Assembly: GCF_001039355.2 (NCBI RefSeq) | Contig: NW_019773859.1 | Location: forward strand, 267,852-331,851 | DNA from: Lingula anatina | Taxonomy: Eukaryota; Brachiopoda; Lingulata; Lingulida; Lingulidae | Direction of reading: 5' to 3' | Length of the DNA stretch: 64,000 nucleotides | In this document: positions 37,201 through 48,294 of the stretch, in pieces | Layout of the letters: each line of letters begins with the position of its first letter | How positions within the stretch are numbered: the first letter of the stretch is position 1 | Position numbers and translations under genes: made by a program | Notes under the pieces: model-generated | Database searches by the model: none | The model's input: the letters and a program-made list of their open reading frames with translations, nothing else | What the model was told of the DNA's origin: nothing

Positions 37201-40100
37201 AAATGAGACAAATTTTTGCAGGGGACCACTCCTGTGCACTATTTGCAACATCAGTCATACAAATTTCAATCAGTAAATAATAAACCAATCATTTACCTTT
37301 CAGGAGTATAATGCAGCCGCACCCCTGAAGCATCAGGTTCTGAAATAAGTTTCAGAATCTTTTAAATAGTATGCATGTGTCATTTAACCAAGTCAAGAAA
37401 ACATTATAACTGTAACTATGGAAACTTGAAGAGGAAACAGATTCTAATACAAATCAAATATGAAGTATAAGTATAAATATAAGTATGCATTAAATTTTAT
37501 CATAAGAGCATTTTTTTTTGGTTCCTAGCAGCAGGATTCTTGAACACATTGCAGCAAAAGTTTTTTCAACACAAACGCAAGTTGTTTCTTCCATATCAAT
37601 TGGTCTTTTTCAACAACCATAATTGGATACTGATCCAGTTTAAAAATGCCAACAAGATTTTTTACTGAAGTTTAAACGATGTTTAACCGGGTTTCATAAA
37701 CGTCTTTTAGCACTATCCAATGGTTAAATTTGTACGCTTGAAGGTCTTCTGAAAGACGGTCAGATTTTCAAGTTCAGAGTATAAATAAAAAAATAATCAA
37801 AGAAATTTCTCTCCCAGAAAAAATGTTTTCTGGATGACTAACATTATTCAAACTGGCATGTGTGATAAGACACACAATTATAGCTAGTTTTACAATTTGT
37901 CACGGTTTCAAATAAAAATATTTGATCTGACCACAGTGAACATAGTAGATTTGGATATTTCACATAATATAATATGAGGTCACTGTTCCTATGACCACAC
38001 AGTAACAGAGTGCTACATTATTGAAGCATCACAGACATGCTGTACGGACAATAAGCCTTCAGGAATGTTACCATGGTAACAAGGTTTGACGTAAGAGGAA
38101 AAAGATGGGAAAATACAAGACTATTACAGTTTATATCAGGGAGACTGAGGAGCTTTAGCAAAAGTCACCATTGCATTATGAAATCATACAATAATACTAT
38201 CTTTGTAAAACAACTTTTGAAATGAAAGTCTAGGATATAATCTAGTCATTGTTTCTAGACATTCCACCTTATTTTTGATCATGATAATGCAAAATAAAGC
38301 ACATTAGGAATGAGTTAAACGAAAACATATAAGTGAACATTACAGCAAATTCCATACTGTACTGAAATAATTGCTTGTTGAAGCACATTAATATATCCGT
38401 AAATATGCCTCAGGTTAGATGACACTGCAAAGCACTGTGGCCTTGGTGTTTGGTTGTTTCTGTCTGCATATCTTACTGATCATCACAGCAAGCAGACTCT
38501 CCATTACTGTGTGTTTAAAGACAAAGTCATTGAAATAGAAATGCAAATCACAAGTACAATTGGTAACCAATGGCACACTCTATTTTAAGTGTTTTTATTT
38601 CAGGCAATAAGGTTCACTGAGGAGCTTAATGACACAAATCGGAGGCCAGCTAAGTGCTTGGCAAAATCGATATTGTTTCTTTATCCACTTTTTTCTGTAT
38701 CAAAAATAAAGCACAGAATCTATGGACAGGAAGCATGTGTATGTTTTCCTTTCCACTGGTTATTAATCCTCTTTCACCAATTTCCTGTCTTTGTTCATAA
38801 ACTGGAGCAAATACAATTTGATTTTGAATGTCAAGGTAAATAGGGTGTCATGTGATAATGTGAGCATGATAAAATATTCTCAACTGTCTAAGAATTATGG
38901 CCTTTGCTAATGAAAAGGGAAAACATTAATTTTATTTTTCAATGTTTCATTGTTTTCAGTAAAAGCCTGGTGTTGTTCAAACACTGAGCTACCTGAAGTG
39001 AAAAAAAAAAAAAAAAACAGTGTTGAACTGATAAGAAGATGCCTGGAATAGAGGATGACATGAGCTGTGTGCCTTTTGAGGACTTCTTATCTGGAACATC
39101 CCATGAGAAGATACCACTTGTGGAATAAAAACCTAGACTGAGCCAAAACAGGTTTCATAACACTGAATTCTCTAACCACATAATTATATGCTACACTGCA
39201 CACACCTGATGCTTAGACATTATAATAGGGAGGAACAGACACCAAATACCTTGCAGTTAATGGTGCACCATACCGTTTAACAAATTGAATTTCTTATCAA
39301 TTATATAATCATATATATTTTGTAACAGTACCTTACTTTGCAAAAAAACTATAATTTAAATCCTCAATAATTCATATCACTTGATTGTATATCTTTTTCA
39401 GGCTTGGGAATTGGGAATTAAAAGGACAATTTAGGACTTACCTTTTGTTGGGTTTTTATAATGTATCTGTAGCACTATGTGTCTGACATTAGAGCTTCCT
39501 CCAATTTTGAAGCCCACATCTGAAAAGGAAATAAAATCAAGACATGTTATAACAAGTATAAAATTATATCAATTAAGTCAAAGAACAACATTATTATAAA
39601 GACTGTGGGAAGCTTGCCTTGCACAATGAAAAATCATCATACTGACCAAAATTATTAGTAAATACATTTAAAAAGTCAGCCTCGTTCACCATACCCAATA
39701 AATCATACTTATGACAGATCAATTATACACATGGTCAGTCAATGCTTACTGCAGGAATTGAGTTGTATCTAGTTTTAATCACTTTTTGCAATATGACCTA
39801 TAAGTATGCACATTGTGAAAAAATATGGAAAGGAATATTCTGCTTTAATACAATTCCATTTCATTAAAAGGATCAGCTTGATATTATAAATATATATACA
39901 ATTCAATAATGCACTATTCTAATAATCTACACTTCATTTTGCAATAAATAATCATTGGCATATTAATAACATTCAATAATATGACAGCAGAAAGATTAGT
40001 CAGTCATAAATAATTCACTGCATGGAGGTTTGGAATCCACATCCTAAACAACATAATTTTCATACGATACAATTCCTTGTCAGAATTTGCATCATAAATG

Positions 40101-40138
<38 letters not shown>

Positions 40139-43100
40139 AAAACTAATTCCGCTTATAGTGAAAAACAAAACTAAAAGTTAATATCCCAACATTTTTCTTA
40201 AATGGCCACTTCATGCTTCAGAGAACAGCACAAAAAATTCCAGAACTTTGAAAAATATTAGAAAAATATCATATGGCTTTAGAAAAATTGTCAAAGCTTC
40301 AATATACACCAGCACATAATTTAAAATTTTTTTATCTAGCTACAGCTTCATCCCATGCCACGTTGCATTTCCAAGAAAACTCTCCTAGGTTTTAGAAAAT
40401 GAGATTGCTGGTCTCTATCGGGAGATGGTCATATATTTCCTCTGCTCAAAGCTACACCCACACAGGCATTTATTGATCAGTCCTCACAGTCCCTGACATT
40501 TGCACAGCAACTAATGAGCAAAATCAGCAAAGACAGAAAGACTCAAGTCAATATAACACTCTCTATAGGGTCTTGTATGTTCATTAAAGTGCGGGTTGAT
40601 ATTGTTCGAGCTCTCCTAGACCACTTACTGATAAGAGATGATATTACTGCATTATGTTATGAAGGATGGCCAACACAACGTAAATCTGACATTCCACAAT
40701 ATCTTAGGAAAATTATGTTTCTTTGGATGATATTCTTGATATTTTCTACACATATTATTGTTATACTTATTCATTTGCTTTTATGTACATTTTACATCAG
40801 CCCCAAATAATTTTTAGATATTACTTCCACCCCTGCAGGAATCTATGAAAAATTATCATAATAGGAATACTAACGTCAGAAAAACAGATTAACAATATGC
40901 AATATGTTACCAAGCAACAGTAGATTTACATCCTTCAAGAAGCAATTACGAGTTTGTACAAACTGAATGTTATACCATGCCTGGGTAGACTTGCTATTGT
41001 CACTGTAAACATATTTATCTAACAAACAAGCTCATGACCAAAAATATAAGTCCCCTATCAACTATTATATTTTACCAAAAAGTTAATTTCTAAAGTAATA
41101 TTTTATTGAAAAACACACTTTATATAAATGTATACATTAACCAAGATTAAGTTTAATGATAATTAATACACTGACATTTTATTCATTTACATTGAAAGAC
41201 TGCTAGTAATTATTCATTTAGCCAATGGGTAATTTTTTAAAATAATATTTCAACATGTAAACAGGTATATAAACATCAATCATATTTGAGAAAATTTTAT
41301 AGGTACTTTATAGGTAGATTTTTTTACTCAATTGGCTAATACCAGTCCATTCATCGATAGTCCATTGATGAAGACATACCAGACTAAATATAATAATGAC
41401 TTTTGTAAAAGACATAATTGAGGAAATGAAGAGAAAAGGAGTGATTAATTACCTTCAGGAAGATTGGTTGGTGGAGCATTTTTTGCCCAGGCAAACAAAA
41501 TATTGGGTTTCCCTCTGCAAGTCTGGCCACACTCCCTGTAAATAAGAAAAAAAAAAACCCATTAAACTTTGACAGAAAAAGGATATAAAGGGCAATAAAA
41601 AGTGTTCTTTGAACCAGGAAGTTGAAACCAAACATTTATTTAATTCAAAAAGCAATTCTAGAAAGACTTAAAAAATAAAAACATTATACTTTTTACTAAC
41701 AAGTGACAGCTTAGCTCATATCTCCAAAATAAGCTTTTAACCTGCTACTAGTTTACAGCCAAATCCCTTGTTCAGTAAACCACCAAAACAATTTAACAGG
41801 GTGAATCAATGTGCTGGATACCATTTCATTCCACTATATCCATTAAAATCAGTTGTTTTAGATGCTTTTACTGTAGTCATCCATTAAATTTCAATTTCAG
41901 ATCATCCATCACCTTTAAAAGACTTATTTTAAAAGGTATCTATAGTAAGTATTCTGCTAAACAACAATGAACACATCCCAGAAATTCTAGTCTTGCTTTT
42001 TTTAAAAATGTAACTCTGGAAATGAAATCAAGTCTATCATCTTGCACTTTCTTTTTGTTAAAGGGTTAACCCCCTCTCTAAGATGTGACTGCCACATTGT
42101 ACCACCCCTAAACATGGTATGAAAAATGTAGTTATATTCTGCGAAAATTTTCAATAATTGCCTTAGTACATGTACAGCTATTAACAGTGTCTGAGTATTA
42201 TTGCCACAATAATTCAATAAATGTACTTAAATGATGATGCCTCATTTTGCAATAGTCTTCAATCATTAATAATAGTTTCTATGGTGCTTAATGCTCTCAA
42301 TGTTAATCAAACTATACAATACATCACCCAGGAGAGAGAGAAAAATGACCCTTTAAAAGCATGGATACACCCACTCACTTCAAGAATAATACCACTGCCT
42401 TGAAAATTACTGCATGACACTTAACTTAAATATTAGAACAATTCAGCTAGAAGAATGGATACAAATTTTGTTAATGTCTTATATACCTATTAATGGTTTA
42501 AATTTTTGTACATTTAAACATATCCCAAAATGGTTACAACCACACGTTTATTATACAATATATAGCAAAACATTTGATCAATAAGATAAAGGTAATCAAA
42601 ACCACTGATAAAACAAATACCATAAAGGCCCCAATTACTGACCTAAAAAATGAAAGCATTAAAGTATACATTTTTATTACCACTACCAACACACAAAGTA
42701 AATCTGTGAAAGCTAAAAACTGACTCAAAATAAGATCAATGGAAGACAGTTCACAGGAAAACTTACCAAGATTTCCTGTTTTCAGCTGGCTGCTCACAGC
42801 CAAACATTAACATGTGATGGGCCATATCTCCTGAGGCCAGAGGCTCAAATTGGACTGAAATAGAGAAAAGAAATAGGAAAAATGTCATTAAGAATTTCTA
42901 CTATGACATGTTTTTTTTTTTTATATCAGAAATGATTGTTGATATCTGACTTTGTAAAGCACATTTTAAATATACAATATTTACTATACTCAAGCATAAC
43001 AGTGACTTTCATTTGCCCAAAAATTAATTTTGTGAATGATCATATTCCAAATCAAAGCAATGTTCATATTTGATTCTACATAACAATATGAGAATCAGAT

Positions 43101-44110
43101 CATTTAAAGGGATAATAACTCTTTGTATGAGATCTATATTTCACAATAAAATACATTGTGAACAACTCACAGAAATATAATATATTCTGTTGTACAAGAA
43201 ACGACAGTTATAGCTATTATTCTGATATCTGAGCTTGTCTTTAGACCACTTGACCTCTATTGATGGCTATACTCTGTTATAATCTCTTAAGAGATTATAA
43301 CAAAAAAACAAACTGTTAAGAAAAAAACAAGGCACTAACTTTGAATGTAAAAATGGATTCACTAACCATCGGTTAGTACAGGAAAATGTTGTTTACTCCA
43401 GGAAAATTCATTTTTTTGGCCAAAACGAAGAGTTATTATCCCTTTAAAGAAAACATTCTAGACACACATGTTGATAACATGACAGAATGCAATTATAGCT
43501 AAGAGTGATAATTCTCTCTAGTTATACTGGAAAGGTGCTTATTCTCTTTAATATCCAATTCCCCCTTCTCCTACTGTAGCAATATATTAAAAACGTACCT
43601 ATATAATTTTCTCCAGTCGGTACTGGCACAGACGTACATACATAGTAGTCTTCCTGTGAACAGAAAATGCATTCTTAACATTAATTGCTATGCTATTATA
43701 CAATTTTGCTGTGGACCACTTGCCATCATGCTAAATCAAGTCATATCTTTTTTAACCAAATCCATGACAAGATGTGAATTATGAATCAAAGAGTCAATTC
43801 ATAATTTAGAATGTGGCAGAATAAAAACAATCACTTTTACTTTGTGGTTGTTGCATGGATCTTCTTATCTTTGCTCATAGCCTAAATATCATGGAAGATA
43901 TTCAGGTTTACTCTGTTTTTCACCCATTCATATATTTTCCTTCTTAATTCAACTTACCACTTTTGGCGTGATTCCAGGCATCGTGACATCCAAAATGTTG
44001 GTACCTTCTCGGTGTTGTTTCAGCAATTCAGAAAACCCATTGTCATTCACAGGCGAAGAGTGGACAAACCCAAGTATAATACAGGCCAAAAATAGATGAC
44101 AATTCTGCAT
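25930..44110 (-). CDS. PAM: peptidylglycine alpha-amidating monooxygenase (PHM + PAL)
   Basis: Secretory-pathway enzyme that turns C-terminal glycine of neuropeptides into an amide. Exons, high to low: 44110-43958, 43653-43599, 42854-42767, 41535-41453, 39519-39442, 37339-37297, 36580-36513, 35928-35845, 35474-35401, 35219-35169, 35011-34959, 34691-33856, 32277-32151, 31815-31699, 31524-31452, 30777-30638, 30194-30112, 29816-29619, 29113-29004, 28711-28606, 28334-27879, 27144-26890, 26096-25930. They total 1165 aa against ~973 in human. A signal peptide (1-20) leads. PHM copper ligands are H82-H83, H146 (QIHY), H213/H215 (HAH) and M284 (DEMCN). A 278-residue acidic, Tyr/Gly-rich linker follows. 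PAL has R590 (FHRAD), H642 (LPHGLS), Y709 (DGYCN), H749 (LPHGLT), R765 (ADRENGR) and H844 (RPHDV). A Ser/Thr/Pro-rich stalk, one membrane span (1086-1107) and a cytosolic tail ([20 protein letters not shown]) complete it. Confidence 0.97.
31182..31270. repeat. compound (TG)n(GA)n microsatellite
   Basis: About 14 TG units run straight into about 31 GA units, in the PAM intron between the exons at 31524-31452 and 30777-30638. Confidence 0.98.
33706..33855 (-). other. candidate alternative PAM 3' end (retained intron with poly(A) signal)
   Basis: The reading frame of the 836-bp PAM linker exon stays open past its GTAAGT donor (33855-33854) for 41 more codons, to a TGA at 33733-33731. The extra sequence encodes [19 protein letters not shown] followed by SRKQK, which looks like a type I membrane anchor with a stop-transfer signal. 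AATAAA lies on the same strand at 33711-33706, 20 nt past that stop. Use of this end would give a 596-aa membrane-bound protein with PHM and no PAL. The frame, segment and signal are seen; the isoform is inferred. Confidence 0.5.
36975..37224. mobile_element. MITE-like inverted-repeat element
   Basis: About 250 bp in a PAM intron. The left end reads CCCCTGCGAAAATCAGTCTC and the reverse complement of the right end reads CCCCTGCAAAAATTTGTCTC. Similarity between the arms continues through CATTTAAC and GTTCTC. There is no coding capacity. Target-site duplication is unclear. Confidence 0.65.
40103..40134. repeat. (CA)n microsatellite
   Basis: About 15 CA units in the PAM intron between exons 4 and 5. 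Confidence 0.97.
43108..43443. mobile_element. TTAA-flanked MITE, copy 1
   Basis: A 336-bp element in PAM intron 2. Its ends are inverted repeats (AGGGATAATAACTCTT, reversed at the right end), and TTAA lies on both sides (43104-43107 and 43444-43447). TTAA target sites and short inverted ends are typical of piggyBac-type MITEs. The centre carries a perfect 26-bp palindrome (43276-43301). A second copy lies at 53349-53685. Confidence 0.85.
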
Positions 44111-44229
44111 TGTGCAGCTGTTTTTTTCTTCTTAAATTCCTTTTTGGGTATAAGTCACTTTGCAAGTAAGGTTGTTACACAAAGCAGTACTCTAGCCCTT
44201 TCTTTTTAGTACGGCATGTCCCTTTTTCA

Positions 44230-47200
44230 CTGAAAAAAAAAAAGGAAAATATATATATAAGATCCACGATATGTTTCCTTTTATTTTTATGCATAAATAA
44301 CCTTTAGTGTGCTTTGGGCTGTTTTAATGTCAATACATTTCCTTGAACATGTTCTGCATGATATGCATTACTCTGTTTAAAATTCACACAAAAAATCCAA
44401 GTCTAAACTAGTTCTTAACCAGACATATGTTAGGTTTTTCACATAATTGATAAATATTCTGTCATGAAATGGGAGCAGTGAACACTGTCACGGCCTGATA
44501 CCCTGCACTATACCACTGCCAACCCATCTTCACTGCAAACATATATAGCAAACTTGGACACAAGGAGTGATCTCCCAAACCTAAAGTACATCAAGTAGGT
44601 AGAGGCGCTCTGGGATTTTGACTCTTTGAATGCAAGGCAAGAAATACACTCAAACAATACCTACAAAAAGGAACTACACATCTTGGCTTTCTGATAATTA
44701 CAAATGTGCTTAATAAGTATGGTCTGATCTATTGAATATCCCCATTTTAGTTGGTGTACAGTTACCAAGCCTTTTTATGAATTTTTTACTGTAATGTACC
44801 TCTTGTCATCCTAATATTAAATACAAAAAGAGAAAAAATGTCAGGGACTCATCTACCAACTCAATGCAGTCTGTGCCATTTTCAGCTTACTGGCCATACA
44901 GACCATCCCTTTCCTAAAATCTACTGGTCCAAAGTACAGGCTCAAATAAAAATCTCACTGCATTAACATAACAAGACCTTGATTTTGATTTCAAACACTT
45001 TTTTTAAAAATTTTGAATCATCATGTAACAGTTACATTTCTGAAAAAAAATTAATCAAATCTAAAGCTCTTTAGAAAACTTGTAGAAAATATTTAATGGA
45101 CATGTCGGACCACTAAATTCACACATCCTGAAAAATCTCTAGGTCCAAACAAAATCTTACGGACTGCAGGCATAGGACCAGCGGCAAACGCTGCAGACTC
45201 ATTGCACTCCCAGTTTGCAAGTTAACCTTCCCTTGTCAGACATTGAGATATGAGTAATTATATATGCATTTTACTTCATCTTTAAGTTTATATGATTCCA
45301 TAAGACATAACTCTTTTCATAAACTAAGTGTTGAACTTTATCTTATAGCTTGAATTGAGGCCAAATGCAAATTTATTAAAGATAATCAATCTGACCTAAC
45401 ATGCATACCTAGAGCATGCTACGTGCTCCATGTCACTTATTTTAAACTTTTAGGGTAGCTTTATTTTTACTTATAGTAGACTTTATTTCAACACTTTTAC
45501 TACATTTCAGATAAAAATTATTGTTATTTCCATTTAAATTATTATTCAGATTGTTGTTTCCATTTAAATTATTACTCAGTCTCTTTTACAGCTGTTATTA
45601 TGGCTCAATGTAAATGACTTAAACCTATTTGGCTATATTCCAGTAACAATCACTTTTCACAAAATAGTGAAAACACCAATATGTGTAAAACAAATTATTT
45701 CACATCAAAGGTTTTATGTGAACTTAATACAAATACATAAGAAAGTGAGGGATGTAGAAACGGCAACATATGGTTCTGGGAGAAGGATGTTTTCTTAATG
45801 TGCATTGATCTGCATTTAATATTTCAACTCCTTCAGCAAATCTCTCTAATCACTATTTATAAGGTTTTTGATTAAGGGATGTTTAATACAACACTGTAAC
45901 CAACAGTTCTTACGACTTTAAAAGTAATTTCGTTTAAACCATGATTTACTAAATGACCAGTTAAACCCAACCACTGTATCATTCCAAACAACAAAAGCTA
46001 ATGTAAAAAGCAATGGCATCATAAATATTCTGAAAGTGCTAATTCAAGACATAGGAACAATGCAGTCAAATATGAAGTTGGAACAAGTTTTCAATTTTCT
46101 CAATATTAAAGCATTGGCTATAACCTTAGCACCGCCAATACATATCAGAACCGTTAATAGGAGTGCTAACGCATGAATTTTCGTGCTAGCTGTAATCTTT
46201 GCTATTTAAGCTTCATTCTTCTATTTTTTAAATATAAAACCAATAAGTAAAACAAATAATTAGTACGATGCTCATCATTTCCCATAAAAGATATTAAATA
46301 CAAATTCACTACCAATATATTTAGTTAGAATGATACAACCATTCCCAACAAGATATGTTGAGGGCCAATAATATGATGCCTTTAGAAGCAAAATAGAAAT
46401 TGGAAGTTTGTGCTTTATACCATGCTTATTAGCATGGCTTTTTCTTTTGTACTAGACTTTTTTTTACACAAGTGCAAACATGGTAACAAACTGTACTTAT
46501 GCTTATCTTTTAATTCAACCTGCCTTCTCACCAAATAAAGCCCAGTTGTAAATTTAAAACATAAAGTGTGGTTTGGCACTGATGCCCAGGGCAAATGTCA
46601 TATGTAAAAATATACTAAACATCAAATAAATTAGGAGTCAATAACTTCTATGAAAATAACCCAACCATGGGAATTTTTTTTAACTCAACTTGCCCTGTTG
46701 CCAAGTGAAATCAAAGTAAAACTAAAATATACCATTTCTAGTTATGGTGTTAAATAAAATTGGAAGACAATAGCTATAACAATGACATGGGTAGCCACAT
46801 GATCATAACAGTTTTGGATATATTAAAGCCACATGTGACAACTGTATAGAAAAGTGTAAGGAATTCTTGATTTATTTGAATCACAATCTTTCGGATAAAT
46901 TTTAAACCAAAAACACAAAGTTTAGTGGAATAAAATACTAATGTGCAAGAGACAAAACATTCTTACAGCTTGTACAATAATCTATTATGATCTTTCATCT
47001 GTTTACATTCAGAAGAAAAAATACCTTATTTACAAATTACTGCTGGGCCCATGCCTACACTTGGATCCAATGTTTTATGTAGTTTCTAATTAAATAATTG
47101 TTTCAACATTCTGCCTAGACATTTATACCGCCATGTCTACATTTCAGCTAGTCGGGTCTAGAAATCGGCCTCTACAAATGAATTCACATCAGGTACTTCG

Positions 47201-47698
47201 ATTTGAGGGGGTTTAATCGTTTTTAGGGTCTGAATTGGGAAAGATCAGAAGATTTGCAGGATGTGTAGACATAGAAAATATTACTTTAGGGCATTTTCAA
47301 ACGCGGAAACATACGTACCTTAAAACCTCAAGCCAGGTGTGACTAAAACAGTGAACGGCGTAACACAACGACATTCGTCACATACCTTATTATGATATTA
47401 TTTACATGAGCTACCCAAAATGCCCAATACGTTTATTACAAAGGTATAAACTACAGCAGTGTTATCACTACTGGTAATATATGCGTTGAACGCGAAAGCA
47501 ATGCACTGGTTAGTTTATGACCACTTTGTTATTGGTCGGCTTCGAAAAAACAACTTGACAACATGTCAACAGCAGCTAGTTTGCAGAAACGATCTTCAAA
47601 TCTTATGTGGTACTGAGTGTACACTAAAAAGAAAAATATAAACCATTTATCTTATAATATTTTGGGGGGGTTACTTTTTAAAGCAGAAATAAACCTAC
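44230..47698 (-). other. putative PAM 5' UTR intron
   Basis: A strong acceptor (poly-T then CAG) ends at 44230, 119 bp before the PAM start codon, so the 5' UTR is probably spliced. Candidate donors upstream are AAG|GTAGGT (exon ending at 47699) and AAG|GTACGT (exon ending at 47319), which may mark alternative first exons. No coding exon is seen inside. A short imperfect direct duplication (TTTCCATTTAAATTATTA) occurs near 45528-45580. Confidence 0.45.
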
Positions 47699-47800
47699 CT
47701 TAGGACAGTCCGTATGCTACGGAGAGAGCTTCGTGACTATCGATCGCTATCTTTCCGGATGTCCCAGAATTCTGTGGGTTCTAGGAGGCGCCACTGCCTA
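47699..47800 (-). promoter_or_regulatory. putative PAM first exon and promoter region
   Basis: Sequence upstream of the GTAGGT donor at 47698. It is more GC-rich than its surroundings (GGCGCC, CCGGAT) and lacks start codons in a long frame, as expected of a non-coding first exon next to a promoter. The right boundary is a guess. Confidence 0.35.
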
Positions 47801-48135
47801 ACGGGCACTTGCAAGACGGGATTGAATTTTAAAATTCTAGGCCTGCTAGGCCTTATAATTTAGAACGCGAAAACATGTTTATACATCTTGCTTTACGGAC
47901 AATATAAAATTTGATGATTAATGGAAAATTATACATATTTTTAAGAAAACTTATTTTTGCTACAGTATGTTTTAACAAACAATATCTATGGAATTAAAGT
48001 AAATGGAATTTAGAAAAAAGTATCTTCATAGGTCTTTCTAAATCTCATTTCCATTTCTATTCAGGTAAAATGCGAACAATCTACTTAAACATTTTGTTCT
48101 GATGTTGACAACTGTGATGATAGTAAATATTAGCG

Positions 48136-48294
48136 TGTTCAGGGGGGCCGTAGCGATAGTCCGAAGGTTCAATAGTCCGAATGTTCACTATAGAACATTC
48201 GGACCAATGAACCCTTGATTAAAAAAATCGATAAAAATGTTACCGCTTTTCGGACCAATGAACCTTCGGACTATCGAGACGCCCCCTGTTCAGG
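48136..48294. mobile_element. MITE with ~40-bp terminal inverted repeats and 8-bp target duplication
   Basis: TGTTCAGG occurs at 48136-48143 and again at 48287-48294. Between them lies a 143-bp element whose ends are inverted copies: GCGATAGTCCGAAGGTTCA on the left, and TGAACCTTCGGACTATCG near the right end. There is no coding capacity. An 8-bp duplication and ends near CAGGGG fit the hAT superfamily. It lies between PAM and STK32. Confidence 0.8.

Noticed and set aside
48160-48180. GGTTCAATAGTCC resembling a tRNA B box
   Set aside because: It is part of the MITE inverted repeat; no A box or cloverleaf surrounds it.
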